Positions 54,419-64,000 of a DNA stretch of 64,000 bases are shown piece after piece. The DNA comes from Burkholderia singularis. Lineage in GTDB: Bacteria; Pseudomonadota; Gammaproteobacteria; Burkholderiales; Burkholderiaceae. Below the pieces are notes generated by a model. It did not search any database. It was not told the origin of the DNA and saw only the letters and a list, made by a program, of their open reading frames with translations. The DNA lies in NCBI RefSeq assembly GCF_900176645.1, contig NZ_FXAN01000013.1, positions 62,001 through 126,000 on the forward strand, read 5' to 3'. The translations under genes were made by a program, and so were the position numbers. The stretch's first letter is position 1. Each line of letters begins with the position of its first letter.

Positions 54419-57394
54419 TCAACCGGTATTGCGCAGCCCGGCCGCGATTCCGTTGATCGTCAGATGAATCCCGCGCCGCAGCCGCGCGTTCGTATCGCCC
54501 GCGCGGTGCCGCTTGATCAACTCGACTTGCAGGTGGTTGAGCGGATCGAGATACGGGAAGCGGTTTTTGATCGACCGCGCGAGAAGCGGGTTCGCCGCAA
54601 GCCGCTCGCCGTGGCCGGTGATCTCGGCAAGCGCGTCCGACGTGCGATGCCACTCGGCGACGATCCGCTCGAACACGTGCTTGCGCAGCTTCTTGTCGGC
54701 GACGAGCTGCGCGTAGCGCGACGCGACCGCGAGATCGGTTTTCGCGAGCACCATGTCCATGTTCGACAGCAGATGCGCGAAGAACGGCCAGGTCTTGTTC
54801 ATCTTCTTGAGCTGCGCGACGCGCCGGGCGCGCTCGGTGGCGTCCGTCGCACCGTCGAGGTACGCGGCGACCGCGCTGCCGAAGCCGTACCAGCCCGTCA
54901 GCAGCAGCCGGCACTGGCCCCACGAGAAGCCCCACGGAATCGCGCGCAGATCCTCGATCTTGCGGTGCTTCGGGTCTTGCAGCTTGCGCGATGCGGGCCG
55001 GCTGCCGATGTTGAGTTCGGCGATCTCGGTGATCGGCGTCGACGAGAAGAAATAGTCGGTGAAGCCGGGCGTTTCGTAGACGAGCGCGCGATACGCGGCC
55101 ATCGCGGCGTCGGACAGCGTCTGCATCACCGCCTCGAATGCCGCAAGCTGCTTCGGCGCATTGGTGTGCGGCAGCAGCGTCGCCTCGAGCGTCGCGGCGA
55201 CCACCGTTTCGAGATTGCGCCGGCCGATCTCCGGGTTCGCGAACTTGCTCGCGATCACTTCGCCCTGCTCGGTGAGCCGGATCTGGCCGTTGACCGTGCC
55301 GGGCGGCTGCGACAGGATCGCCTGATAGGTCGGGCCGCCGCCGCGGCCGACCGTGCCGCCGCGGCCGTGGAACAGCCGCAGCCTGATCCCGCGCTCGCGG
55401 AACAGTTCGACGAGCGCGAGTTCGGCGCGGTAAAGCTCCCAGTTCGACGTGAGGAAGCCGCCGTCCTTGTTGCTGTCGGAATAGCCGAGCATCACTTCCT
55501 GCTCGTCGTCCTGATGCGCGAGCAGATCGCCGACGCCCGGCAACGCGAAGAATTCGCGCATGATGTCGGGCGCGTTGCGCAAGTCGGCAATCGTCTCGAA
55601 GAGCGGAATGACCATCAGGTCATTGCGCGCGTGGCTGCCCGGCGTGCCGAGCGTGCCGTCGAACAGACCGGTTTCCTTCTGCAGCAGCAGGACTTCGACG
55701 AGATCGCTCACCGTCTCGGTGTGCGAAATGATGTAGTTGCGCACCGCGCGCGGGCCGAACTGCGAGCGGATCGCGCGCGCGCGCTCGAGCACGCCGAGTT
55801 CGCTTTTCGCGAGATCCGAATAGTCGAGATACGGCGAGCGCAGCGGCCGCGGATCGGCGAGCGCGGCGAGCAGCACGCGCAGTTTGTCGCGCTCGGCGAG
55901 CGCCGCGTAATCGGGCTCGATGCCCGCGCGCGCGAACAGCTCGGCGATCACCGCCTCGTGGATGTCGGAGCTTTGCCGCAGATCGATGCTCGCGAGGTGA
56001 AAGCCGAATGCCTCGGCCGCGCGCACGAGGGGCGCGAGGCGCGGCGCCGCGAGCGATTCGCCGTGATGCTCGGCGAGCGAATCCATCAGCACGCGCAGAT
56101 CGGCGGCGAACGCTTCGGCGTCCGCATAAGGCGTCGCGCGCACGGGCGCGGCGCCCCGGCCCGCGCTGCGCACCGGCACCGCGCCTTCGCCGAGCCGCAC
56201 GCGCGCGCTTGCCGCCACGCGCGTGTAGACGCCGATCAGCGCGCGGCGGTACGGCTCGTCGACGCGGTGCGGCGACTGGTCGGGCGATGCGGCCGCGAGC
56301 GCCTTCAGCGCGTCGCTTGCGCCGACGAGCAGGTTCGATACCGACAACTCCGCGCCCAGCTTGTGCACCTGCTCGAGGTAATGCTCGAAGATCACCGCGG
56401 CCTGGCGGTTGATCGCTTCGTCGAGCGTCGCGGCGGTGACGTTCGGGTTGCCGTCGCGATCGCCGCCAATCCAGCTTCCCATCTGGAAAAACGCCGGCAC
56501 GCGCGCGGGCAGGCCGTGCTCGGCGAGCGCCTCCTCGATGTCGGCGTAGAGCGCGGGCAGCTCGTCGAGGAACGTCGCGCGGTAGTACGACAGCGCGTTC
56601 TCGATTTCGTCGGCGACCGTCAGCCGCGCATCGCGCAGCATCCGGGTCTGCCAGAGCGTCATCACGCGCGCGCGCAGCAGCGCTTCGTTGTGTGCGCGCT
56701 CGCGCGCGGTGAGCGGCTGATCGCGCTCGGCCAGCAGGCGCGCGATGTCGTGCTGCGCGTCGAGGATGCTCTTTCGCTGCACTTCGGTCGGGTGCGCGGT
56801 CAGCACGGGCACGATCAGCGCGTCGTCGAAGAATTGCCTGATGGCTTTCGACGATGCGCCGCCCGCCTCCTTCAGTTTGGCAAGCGCATACGCGACGGTG
56901 CCCGCCTGTGGCGCGGAGCCCGCGAGCGCGTGGATGCGGCGGCGGCGATTGTGATGGCGGTCCTCGGCGATGTTCGCGAGATGCGAGAAATAGCTGAACG
57001 CGCGCACCACGCTCACGGTTTGCTCGGGCGTGAGCTTCCTCAGCATCTTCTCGAGCGTTTGCGCCGCCGCGTTGTCGTCTTCGCGGCGGAATTTGACGGC
57101 TGTCTGGCGGATCGTCTCGACTACTTCGAACACGGCGTCGCCTTCCTGCTCCCGAACCACGTCGCCGAGCAGGCGGCCGAGATAGCGGATGTCCTCGAAG
57201 AGCGGGCGGTCCTTGTCTTCGCGCGTGCGGCCGTTCGGTTTGGCGGCGGCGTTGGCATGGCCATTCGCGCGCGCCACGCCTTTCGGCTCGCGCGGGGGCG
57301 TCTGGCTGCGGGCGCGGACGGCGGCGGATGCCGGCGCGGGGGAGGGCGAGACTGCGTTGCGGCGCGTCGAGCGCACCGATCCGGAAGACTTCAC
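54419..57394 (-). CDS. ppc: Phosphoenolpyruvate carboxylase
   Basis: Ppc adds bicarbonate to phosphoenolpyruvate to refill oxaloacetate. The protein has the catalytic-histidine region [27 protein letters not shown], the lysine-bearing [11 protein letters not shown], and ends in RNTG as the family requires. I start at GTG 57392-57394 because an AAGGAA site precedes it and homologues begin [14 protein letters not shown] 57433 is in frame but lacks a site. That gives 991 residues, with a disordered, basic N-terminal tail of about 70 residues before the domain. It is divergent from hemC. Confidence 0.96.
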   Translation of the reverse strand: MKSSGSVRSTRRNAVSPSPAPASAAVRARSQTPPREPKGVARANGHANAAAKPNGRTREDKDRPLFEDIRYLGRLLGDVVREQEGDAVFEVVETIRQTAVKFRREDDNAAAQTLEKMLRKLTPEQTVSVVRAFSYFSHLANIAEDRHHNRRRRIHALAGSAPQAGTVAYALAKLKEAGGASSKAIRQFFDDALIVPVLTAHPTEVQRKSILDAQHDIARLLAERDQPLTARERAHNEALLRARVMTLWQTRMLRDARLTVADEIENALSYYRATFLDELPALYADIEEALAEHGLPARVPAFFQMGSWIGGDRDGNPNVTAATLDEAINRQAAVIFEHYLEQVHKLGAELSVSNLLVGASDALKALAAASPDQSPHRVDEPYRRALIGVYTRVAASARVRLGEGAVPVRSAGRGAAPVRATPYADAEAFAADLRVLMDSLAEHHGESLAAPRLAPLVRAAEAFGFHLASIDLRQSSDIHEAVIAELFARAGIEPDYAALAERDKLRVLLAALADPRPLRSPYLDYSDLAKSELGVLERARAIRSQFGPRAVRNYIISHTETVSDLVEVLLLQKETGLFDGTLGTPGSHARNDLMVIPLFETIADLRNAPDIMREFFALPGVGDLLAHQDDEQEVMLGYSDSNKDGGFLTSNWELYRAELALVELFRERGIRLRLFHGRGGTVGRGGGPTYQAILSQPPGTVNGQIRLTEQGEVIASKFANPEIGRRNLETVVAATLEATLLPHTNAPKQLAAFEAVMQTLSDAAMAAYRALVYETPGFTDYFFSSTPITEIAELNIGSRPASRKLQDPKHRKIEDLRAIPWGFSWGQCRLLLTGWYGFGSAVAAYLDGATDATERARRVAQLKKMNKTWPFFAHLLSNMDMVLAKTDLAVASRYAQLVADKKLRKHVFERIVAEWHRTSDALAEITGHGERLAANPLLARSIKNRFPYLDPLNHLQVELIKRHRAGDTNARLRRGIHLTINGIAAGLRNTG

Positions 57395-57797
57395 GATCGA
57401 TTTCCTTGGGAAAGCACGAGTGAACGGGAACAACGGTCCTGCAACAGCGCGATCGGCGCGCGGCTCGTCTCGTCATGCGCGATCCGGCCGAGCCGCGCGG
57501 ACGCGCAGCGCGGACACGCGCTCCGGCGGGCGGCGCGCCTGGCCTGGCGGTGCGCGTCCGCGCAGCGGATCGGCGCTCCACCAGGCTCGGCCGAGCGAAG
57601 CGCGAGCGCGGTCGTGTGGCGGCCGCGCTCGCGCTTCGGCTGGCACGCCGATCCTCGCGGCGGTGGCGAGCCGCCGGGGCGACCGAGCAGACCGGCCCAG
57701 CAGACCGGCCAAACCGCGCCCGCTTGGCCAAGCGGGCCGGCCAGGCCCGCGTGCTACCATTGCCTGCTTCTGGTCCCACCGGTGATATGCCAGTCAG
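57395..57797. other. Divergent promoter region between ppc and hemC
   Basis: About 400 bp of GC-rich DNA with no gene that I can support; frames on both strands are Arg/Ala-rich artefacts. It should hold the two divergent promoters. Confidence 0.45.
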
Positions 57798-58784
57798 ATG
57801 AATTCCGAGACTTTTTCGGCCGAGCTTCCCGCGACGCTGACGATCGCTTCGCGCGAGAGCCGCCTCGCCATGTGGCAAGCCGAGCACGTGCGTGATGCGC
57901 TGCGCAAATTATATCCAGCTTGTGACGTAAATATCCTCGGGATGACGACACGAGGCGATCAAATTCTCGATCGCGCGCTGTCGAAAGTAGGCGGCAAGGG
58001 GCTGTTCGTCAAAGAGCTCGAGCACGCGCTCGCCGACGGCCGCGCCGATCTCGCCGTGCATTCGCTGAAAGACGTGCCGATGGTGCTGCCCGACGGCTTC
58101 GCGCTCGCGGCCGTGCTGCATCGCGAAGATCCGCGCGACGCGTTCGTCTCGAATGCGTATGCGTCGCTCGCCGAATTGCCGGCCGGCGCGATCGTCGGCA
58201 CGTCGAGCCTGCGCCGCGAGGCGATGCTGCGCGCACGCTATGCGCAGCTCGACGTGCGGCCGCTGCGCGGCAATCTCGATACGCGGCTTGCCAAGCTCGA
58301 TCGCGGCGATTACGCGGCGATCATTCTCGCAGCAGCAGGATTGAAGCGCCTTGGCCTGCAAGCGCGCATCCGCGCGCACCTCGACGTCGGCGACAGCCTG
58401 CCCGCCGCCGGGCAGGGCGCGCTCGGCATCGAGATCGCCGCGCACCGGGCGGACGTCGCCCGCTGGCTCGCCCCGCTGCACGATGCGCGCACCGCGCTCG
58501 CGGTCGAGGCCGAGCGGATGGTGTCGCGCTCGCTCGGCGGCAGTTGCGAAGTGCCGCTCGCCGCGCATGCGGTATGGCACGGCGACGCGCTGCATCTGAC
58601 GGGCAGCGTCTCGACGACGGACGGCCGCCGCGTGCTGCGCGCGAGCGCGAGCGCGCATGCCGCGACGCCCGCCGACGCGCTCGCGCTCGGGCGCACGGTC
58701 TCCGACGCGCTCGAGCAGCAGGGCGCGCGCGAAATCGTCGACGCGCTCGTCGCGGCGAGCGCGCAAAAGGGCGGCGCGCAATGA
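57798..58784 (+). CDS. hemC: Porphobilinogen deaminase (hydroxymethylbilane synthase)
   Basis: HemC joins four porphobilinogens into hydroxymethylbilane for haem, sirohaem and the corrin ring. The 328 residues contain [59 protein letters not shown] and the cofactor-attaching cysteine in [12 protein letters not shown]. The length is normal. Its stop overlaps the hemD-hemX start by four bases (58781-58784). Confidence 0.97.
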   Translation: MNSETFSAELPATLTIASRESRLAMWQAEHVRDALRKLYPACDVNILGMTTRGDQILDRALSKVGGKGLFVKELEHALADGRADLAVHSLKDVPMVLPDGFALAAVLHREDPRDAFVSNAYASLAELPAGAIVGTSSLRREAMLRARYAQLDVRPLRGNLDTRLAKLDRGDYAAIILAAAGLKRLGLQARIRAHLDVGDSLPAAGQGALGIEIAAHRADVARWLAPLHDARTALAVEAERMVSRSLGGSCEVPLAAHAVWHGDALHLTGSVSTTDGRRVLRASASAHAATPADALALGRTVSDALEQQGAREIVDALVAASAQKGGAQ

Positions 58785-60757
58785 CGCGCGCGCCGCGCGG
58801 GTTCACCGCGGTGCTCACGCGGCCCGACGGTCAGTCGTCGGGACTTGCCGCTCAGCTCGCGGCGGCGGGCATCGACGTGCTCGACTTCCCGCTGATCGAC
58901 ATCGCGCCGCTCGCCGACGACGCGCCGCTTGCCGGTGCGCTCGCGCGGCTCGATGCATACGCCCTCGTCGTGTTCGTGTCGCCGAACGCGATCGACCATG
59001 CGCTCGCGCGGCTCGACGCGATCTGGCCGCATCCGCTGCCGATCGGCGTCGTCGGGCCGGGCAGCGTCGCCGCGCTCGCGCGGCACGGGATCGTCGCGGG
59101 TACGCACCGGGTGATCGCGCCGCGCGAGTCCGGCAATGGCGGCACGCCGCGCTACGATTCGGAAAGCCTGTTCGTGGAGATCGAGCGCGCGTTCGGCGGC
59201 GCGCTCGCGCTTGCCGGCAAGCGCGTGCTGATCGTGCGCGGCGACGGCGGCCGCGAGTGGCTCGCCGAGCGGTTGCGCGAAGCGGGCGCCGAAGTCGAAC
59301 TGGTCGCCGCGTACCGGCGCATCATGCCCGAGCCGTCGATCCGTGCGTGGGAGCGCGTGCATGGGCTATTGTCGGGCGAGCCGCACGCGTGGCTCGTGAC
59401 GAGTTCGGAGGGCGTGCGCAATCTGCAGGAACTCGCGCACGCGCATTTGACCGAAGCGGAAATCGACGCGCTGACGCGCGCTCGGTTCGTTGCGCCGCAT
59501 CCGCGGATCGCCGAGACCGCGAGGGCGCTCGGTTTTGATAGGATTACGCTGTCCGGCGCGGGCGATGAGCGCATCGTCCACGCGTTTCGTACGTTGGCCG
59601 AAGAGGCCGATCAACCGGCGACCGCCGCACCGATGCCTTCACGCATGACAGACACCAACGATACCAAAGACACTTCCTCCAGGCCGGCCACGGCGGCCAC
59701 GCCGCCGAATCAGCCATTTACGCCGTTTGAAGCGAAGGCGCGGAGCGGCGGCTCGATCGCGGCGCTGTGGCTCGTGACGATCGCGATCGCGGCGGCGGCG
59801 GGCGCGGGAGGCTATGCGCTGAACCGTAAGGTCGACCGCGTCGACCAGCACGCGGCCGAGCGGCAAAAGACGCTTGATGCGCAGACGGCCGAGCTGCGCG
59901 CGAAGGCCGACCAGGCGCTCGCGAGCGTGCACGACACCGGCGCGCAGCTTTCCCAGCTCGACGGCAAGCTCGCCGACGCGCGGGCCGCGCAGCAGGCGCT
60001 GCAAGAGCAATATCAGGATCTGTCGCGCAACCGCGACGCATGGATGATCGAGGAAGTCGGCCAGATGCTGTCGAGCGCGAGCCAGCAGCTTCTGCTGACG
60101 GGCAATACGCAGCTCGCGCTGATCGCGCTGCAGAACGCCGATTCGCGGCTTGCGTCGTCGCAGAGCGCGCAGGCGGTCGTGGTGCGCAAGGCGGTTGCGC
60201 AGGATATCGAACGATTGAAGGCCGCGCCGTCCGTCGATCTGACGGGGCTCGCGATCAAGCTCGACGATGCGATCGCGAAAATCGACGGGTTGCCGCTGTC
60301 GGGCGAGGTGCTCGCGCCGCACGAATCCACCCGCCCCGAAGCCGCGCTCAGTGCGCTGCGCACGGCCGAGGCCGCCGGCGAGCCGCGCTGGAAGGCGTGG
60401 TGGCGTGGTTTTTCGGCGGGTATCGGCGAACAGGTGAAATCGCTCATCGAGGTGCGCCGTATCGATCATGCGGACGCGATGCTGGCGTCGCCGGAGCAGG
60501 GCTACTTCGTGCGCGAGAACGTGAAGCTGCGGCTGTTGAGCGCGCGGCTTTCGCTGCTCGCGCGCAACGACAGCGCGATGAAATCCGATCTGCATGCGGC
60601 ACAGGCGGCGCTTTCCCGCTACTTCGACGGCAGCTCGAAGGACACCCAGACCGTTCAGGATCTCGTCAAGCAGGTGGATGCCGCGTCGCTGGCGGTCGCG
60701 ACGCCGAACCTGAACGCGAGCCTGAACGCGGTTCAACAGTTCAAGAGCCGGGGTTGA
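58781..60757 (+). CDS. hemDX: Fused uroporphyrinogen-III synthase HemD / membrane protein HemX
   Basis: One 658-residue frame joins two proteins separate in E. coli. Residues 1-260 form HemD, which closes hydroxymethylbilane into uroporphyrinogen III ([49 protein letters not shown]). After a Thr/Pro-rich linker (about 275-320) comes HemX: one membrane helix (about 324-346), a coiled coil (350-420) and a periplasmic domain. HemX is an accessory of unknown detail, often with HemY. No stop or frame change lies between. The fusion anchors the enzyme at the membrane and is known in Burkholderia. Confidence 0.95.
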   Translation: MTRAPRGFTAVLTRPDGQSSGLAAQLAAAGIDVLDFPLIDIAPLADDAPLAGALARLDAYALVVFVSPNAIDHALARLDAIWPHPLPIGVVGPGSVAALARHGIVAGTHRVIAPRESGNGGTPRYDSESLFVEIERAFGGALALAGKRVLIVRGDGGREWLAERLREAGAEVELVAAYRRIMPEPSIRAWERVHGLLSGEPHAWLVTSSEGVRNLQELAHAHLTEAEIDALTRARFVAPHPRIAETARALGFDRITLSGAGDERIVHAFRTLAEEADQPATAAPMPSRMTDTNDTKDTSSRPATAATPPNQPFTPFEAKARSGGSIAALWLVTIAIAAAAGAGGYALNRKVDRVDQHAAERQKTLDAQTAELRAKADQALASVHDTGAQLSQLDGKLADARAAQQALQEQYQDLSRNRDAWMIEEVGQMLSSASQQLLLTGNTQLALIALQNADSRLASSQSAQAVVVRKAVAQDIERLKAAPSVDLTGLAIKLDDAIAKIDGLPLSGEVLAPHESTRPEAALSALRTAEAAGEPRWKAWWRGFSAGIGEQVKSLIEVRRIDHADAMLASPEQGYFVRENVKLRLLSARLSLLARNDSAMKSDLHAAQAALSRYFDGSSKDTQTVQDLVKQVDAASLAVATPNLNASLNAVQQFKSRG

Positions 60758-60761
60758 CGAC

Positions 60762-61952
60762 ATGACGCTGCGTGGAATCATCTGGCTTGCCGTGCTGTTC
60801 GCGATCGCAGCGGCGCTCGCGACGCTCGGCCGCTTCGACACCGGGCAGGTGCTGATCGTCTATCCGCCTTACCGGATCGACCTGTCGTTGAACTTCTTCG
60901 TGCTGGCGATCATCGTCGTCTTCATCGCGCTGTATGCGTTGACGCGAATCGTGCGCAATATCTGGCGCATGCCGCGGCGTGTTGCCGCGTATCGCGCGAA
61001 AATGCGCGCGGAGCGGGCGCAGGCGTCGCTGCGCGACGCGCTCGCGAATCTGTACGCGGGCCGCTTCTCGCGTGCCGAGAAGGCCGCGCGCGATGCGCTC
61101 GCTGTGGATGCGAACCAGAGCGCGGCGAGCCTCATCGCCGCCTCGGCCGCGCACCGGATGCACGAGTACGCGCGGCGCGACGAATGGCTCGCGAAGATCG
61201 ACGGGCAGGACTGGCAGGATGCGCGGCTCCTCGCCACCGCCGATATGCGCGCGGACGGCCGCGACGCGCAAGGCGCGCTCGCCGCGCTTGCCGAAATGCA
61301 GGCGTCGGGCGGCAAGCGGATTCATGCGCAGCAGATCGCGCTGCGCGCGCAGCAGCAGTTGAAGAACTGGCCCGAGGTGCTCAAGCTGGCGAAGGCGCTC
61401 GAAAAGCGTGAAGCGCTGCATCCGGCCGCGGCCGTGCGCCTGCGTCAGCAGGCGGCCGAGCATCTGTTGCGCGAGCGCCGGCACGATGCCGATGCGTTGC
61501 TTGAAGTGTGGCAGTCGTTGTCGGCGGCCGAGCGGCAGTCGCCGCGGCTTGCCGATCTCGCCGCGGAGCTGCTGATCGCGCTCGAGCGCAGGCAGGAGGC
61601 GCGGCGGATCGTCGAAGAGGCGCTTGCGCACAATTGGAACGCGCGTCTGTTGCGCCGCTATCCCGATACCGCGGATGCCGACGCGCTGCCGCTGATCCAG
61701 AAAGCCGAAGCGTGGCGCAAGGATCGGCTGGAGGACGCGGACTTGCTGTTCGCACTCGGCCGCCTGTGTCAGCGCCAGCAGCTGTGGGGCAAGGCGCAGT
61801 CGTTCCTCGAGGCGGCGCTCAAGCTCGCCGACGAGGAATCGCTGAAGATTCGCGCGCACCGCGCGCTCGCGCGCCTGTTCGAACAGTTGGGTGAAACCGA
61901 CAAGGCCGCGCAGCACTATCGGGAAAGCGCGCTCGCGATCACGGTGGTGTGA
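60762..61952 (+). CDS. hemY: Haem biosynthesis-associated TPR membrane protein HemY
   Basis: A 396-residue inner-membrane protein with two N-terminal helices (about 4-22 and 42-62) and a HemY_N domain, followed by TPR-like helical repeats facing the cytoplasm or periplasm (AGRFSRAEKAARDAL, LFALGRLCQRQQLWGKAQSFLEAAL). This is the proteobacterial HemY, not the protoporphyrinogen oxidase of the same name. It starts 4 bp after hemDX and ends the hemC-hemDX-hemY operon. Its role in haem traffic is inferred from this context. Confidence 0.92.
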   Translation: MTLRGIIWLAVLFAIAAALATLGRFDTGQVLIVYPPYRIDLSLNFFVLAIIVVFIALYALTRIVRNIWRMPRRVAAYRAKMRAERAQASLRDALANLYAGRFSRAEKAARDALAVDANQSAASLIAASAAHRMHEYARRDEWLAKIDGQDWQDARLLATADMRADGRDAQGALAALAEMQASGGKRIHAQQIALRAQQQLKNWPEVLKLAKALEKREALHPAAAVRLRQQAAEHLLRERRHDADALLEVWQSLSAAERQSPRLADLAAELLIALERRQEARRIVEEALAHNWNARLLRRYPDTADADALPLIQKAEAWRKDRLEDADLLFALGRLCQRQQLWGKAQSFLEAALKLADEESLKIRAHRALARLFEQLGETDKAAQHYRESALAITVV

Positions 61953-62016
61953 ATCGCCGCGATGCGCGGCGCTCGATGCGCGTGTTTATGCGATGCGCTT
62001 GCTACTCAGGCGCGGC

Positions 62017-62045
62017 AAACGGCGGCCCTTGCGGCCGCCGTTTTA
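62017..62045. terminator. Terminator after hemY
   Basis: A perfect 10-bp stem (62017-62026 with 62034-62043, 7-base loop) flanked by TTTT on the plus side. It lies 65 bp after the hemY stop and 19 bp before the stop of the converging transporter gene, so it may serve both. Confidence 0.75.
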
Positions 62046-62063
62046 CATTGAGCGGCCGCCGGT

Positions 62064-63371
62064 TCAGCGATCGACGAGCGCCTTCGGCACCGATAGCACC
62101 AGCAGGCCGCCCAGCACCATGAACGCGGCGAGCATGATCATCCCCGCATCGTTCGTTCCGGTTGCCTGCTTGAGCCAGCCGATCGCATAAGGGCTCAGGA
62201 AGCCGGCGAGGTTGCCGATCGAATTGATTATCGCAATGCCCGCTGCCGCCGCGCCGCCGCCGAGGAACGCGGTCGGCAGGCTCCAGAAGAGCGGCAGCGC
62301 GCTCAGGATGCCGATCGTCGCAAGCGTGAGGCCGAGCATGGCGAGCGGCGTATCGTGCGCCCAGACGACCGACAGCGCGAGCCCGATCGCGCCTGCGGCG
62401 GCCGGCAGCGCGATGTGCCAGCGCCGTTCGCGACGGCGGTCGGCGCTCGATGCGATCGCCAGCATCGCGACGACGGCCGCTGCGTAGGGAATCGCCGATA
62501 GAAGCCCGATCGTGAACGCGTCGGTCACGCCCGTCGACTTGATCAGCGTAGGCAGCCAGAAGCCGACGCCGTACAGCCCCGTCACGAACGAGAAATAGAT
62601 CGCGCCCATCAGCCATACGCGCGGGCTGGCGAACACGGCGGCAAGCGGCGGGTCGTCCTTGCGCGCGGCTTCGAGCGCGACGTTGCGCGCAAGCAGCGCT
62701 TTTTCGTCGCCGTCGAGCCAGCTCGCGTCGTCGATGCGATCGTCGAGCACGACGAGCAGCAGCATGCCGACGGCGATCGACGGGATGCCTTCGAGCAGGA
62801 ACAGCCATTGCCAGCCATGCCAGCCGTTCGCGCCGTCGAACGCTTTCAGGATGTAGCCGGAGATCGGCCCGCCGACAATACCCGACAGCGCGACGGCCGT
62901 CATGAACAGTGTCGTCATCCGGCCCCGTCGATGCGCGGGATACCAATAGGTCAGATAGAGGATTACGCCGGGGAAGAAACCCGCCTCGGCCGCGCCCAGC
63001 AGAAAACGCATCGCGTAGAACGCGCTCGGCGTGGTCACGAACATCGTGAGCGCCGAGAGGATGCCCCACGTGATCATGATCCGTGCGATCCAGAGCCGTG
63101 CGCCGACCCGGTGCAGGATCATGTTGCTCGGGACTTCGAACAGAAAATAGCCGATGAAGAAAATTCCGGCGCCGAGCCCGTAGACGGCGTCTGACAGATG
63201 CAGGTCGGCCGCCATTTGCAGTTTCGCGAACCCGACGTTGACGCGGTCGAGATACGCGACCACGTAGCAGAGCAGCAACATCGGCGCGAGCCGCCACGAG
63301 ACCTTGCGGTAGGTGGCCGCTTCGAACGCGGACGGCGTGTTCGGCGTGATCGCCGGCATTGGACTGGCCAT
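62064..63371 (-). CDS. MFS transporter, anion:cation symporter (ACS) family
   Basis: A 435-residue permease with about 12 membrane helices. ACS-family landmarks are LLLCYVVAYLDRVNVGFAKLQM in the first helix, GYFLFEVPSNMILHRVGAR, MRFLLGAAEAGFFPGVILYLTYWYP and the midway charged loop. Members move organic anions such as phthalate, tartrate, glucarate or hydroxyphenylacetate by proton symport; the substrate is not clear here. A GAGGAG site precedes ATG 63369-63371. The short-chain dehydrogenase gene upstream on the same strand may act on the imported compound. Confidence 0.92.
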   Translation of the reverse strand: MASPMPAITPNTPSAFEAATYRKVSWRLAPMLLLCYVVAYLDRVNVGFAKLQMAADLHLSDAVYGLGAGIFFIGYFLFEVPSNMILHRVGARLWIARIMITWGILSALTMFVTTPSAFYAMRFLLGAAEAGFFPGVILYLTYWYPAHRRGRMTTLFMTAVALSGIVGGPISGYILKAFDGANGWHGWQWLFLLEGIPSIAVGMLLLVVLDDRIDDASWLDGDEKALLARNVALEAARKDDPPLAAVFASPRVWLMGAIYFSFVTGLYGVGFWLPTLIKSTGVTDAFTIGLLSAIPYAAAVVAMLAIASSADRRRERRWHIALPAAAGAIGLALSVVWAHDTPLAMLGLTLATIGILSALPLFWSLPTAFLGGGAAAAGIAIINSIGNLAGFLSPYAIGWLKQATGTNDAGMIMLAAFMVLGGLLVLSVPKALVDR

Positions 63372-63537
63372 GATGTCTCCTCTGGTGTTTTATCTGGTGA
63401 CGGTGCTTCGGTCTTCAGCGTGCAGTGCGCAAACGTGTTTGCCGCGGCTTGCGTTGCGCACGCGCCGCGTGCCGTGGGCTGCTGCGCTTGCAGCGTGCCA
63501 CGCAGAGGTCCGCGTGGTGCCGCTGCACCCGCGCCGC

Positions 63538-64000
63538 TCAAACGCAGCGGCCGCCGTCGACTTCGATGCACGCGCCCGTGACGAACGCCGCTTCGTCGGA
63601 TGCCAGGTAAAGCGCGGCATTCGCGACGTCCTGCGGCGTCGATAGCCGCCCGAGCGGGATCGTCGCAATGAAGCGTGCGCGGTTTTCCGGCGTATTGGCC
63701 GCTCCCATGAATTCGGCCGTGAGCCCGGTGTCGCCGAGCACTGGGTTCACGCAGTTCACGCGGATCCGGTCGCCGCCCAGCTCGGCGGCAAGCGCCTTGC
63801 TCGCGGTGATCATCGCGCCTTTCGTGCTGTTGTACCAGACGAGGCCGGGGCGCGGCCGCACGCCCGCCGTCGACGCGATGTTGACGAACGCGCCGCCGCC
63901 CATGCGGCGAAAGTGTGGCACGAAAGTTTGCACGCAGAAGAACAGGCTTTTCATATTGACGGCATACACCCGGTCGTATTCGGCCTCGGTCACGTCGAGC
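63538..64000 (-). CDS. Short-chain dehydrogenase/reductase, C-terminal part
   Basis: The frame is open from the right edge to TGA at 63538 and gives about 153 residues, roughly the last 60 percent of an SDR. Visible are the NMKSLFFC helix, the catalytic serine region NIASTAG, the YNSTK catalytic pair, VNPVLGDTGL, and the closing FVTGACIEVDGG typical of classical SDRs. The cofactor-binding Gly motif lies outside the window. The substrate is unknown; proximity to the ACS transporter suggests catabolism of an organic acid or alcohol. Confidence 0.9.
   Translation of the reverse strand, partial: LDVTEAEYDRVYAVNMKSLFFCVQTFVPHFRRMGGGAFVNIASTAGVRPRPGLVWYNSTKGAMITASKALAAELGGDRIRVNCVNPVLGDTGLTAEFMGAANTPENRARFIATIPLGRLSTPQDVANAALYLASDEAAFVTGACIEVDGGRCV

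Noticed and set aside
54464-57895. A 1143-codon plus-strand open frame.
   Set aside because: Antisense shadow of ppc; very Arg-rich and without motifs.

Overview
The window is about 64 kb of very GC-rich, densely packed DNA whose genes read as a betaproteobacterium of the genus Burkholderia, most likely the B. pseudomallei group (pseudomallei/mallei/thailandensis). I cannot separate these species from the sequence alone. The evidence is the set of recognisable housekeeping orders (zapB-zapA-6S RNA; parA/panD/panC/scpA; tamA-tamB/metG; hemC-hemDX-hemY next to ppc), a HemD-HemX fusion typical of this group, and extreme third-position GC that gives long meaningless antisense reading frames.

Layout. 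1-7.5 kb: tail of an uncharacterised protein, a cytochrome c, ilvD facing a LysR gene, lgt, a periplasmic SIMPL protein, an EVE-domain protein, the 6S RNA and the zapB-zapA pair. 7.6-20.8 kb: a cobalamin region. A B12 riboswitch leads btuB-btuC-btuD-cobT-cobS-cobC on the plus strand. cobU-cbiB-cobD-btuF are packed with stop/start overlaps on the minus strand, followed by an orphan membrane protein, and cobQ lies on the plus strand. cobU is broken by a short deletion that removes its P-loop. 20.8-25.4 kb: a looser, partly lower-GC stretch with a stand-alone divergent asd, a candidate small RNA with a strong terminator, a GcvA-like LysR gene and an orphan ParA. 25.5-41.4 kb: panD, panC, scpA, a DUF3460 protein, tamA, tamB, metG, an OmpA-type lipoprotein, mrp, a SodC-like lipoprotein and dcd. 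41.5-46.7 kb: an Orn/Lys/Arg decarboxylase, a frameshifted LprI-like gene, a small membrane protein and argH. 47-52.2 kb: a chaperone-usher cluster of the spore-coat-U (Csu-like) kind, with the two-domain tip-like subunit divergent from pilin-chaperone-usher. 52.4-54.2 kb: an HTH regulator facing a methyltransferase across a perfect palindrome. 54.4-62 kb: ppc facing hemC-hemDX-hemY. 62-64 kb: an MFS transporter and the C-terminal part of a short-chain dehydrogenase that runs off the end.

How it works together. The cobalamin genes cover B12 uptake (BtuB, BtuC, BtuD, BtuF) and the late steps of assembly (CobQ, CobD, CbiB, CobU, CobT, CobS, CobC). None of the corrin-ring genes is here, and loss of CobU would interrupt the pathway between cobinamide phosphate and GDP-cobinamide. 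The most interesting signals are the cobU deletion, a one-base G-run contraction in the LprI-like gene, a SodC-like protein that has lost most metal ligands, the divergent second-type asd, the structured RNA near 22.7 kb, and two palindromic operators. I found no insertion sequence, prophage, CRISPR array or tRNA gene.
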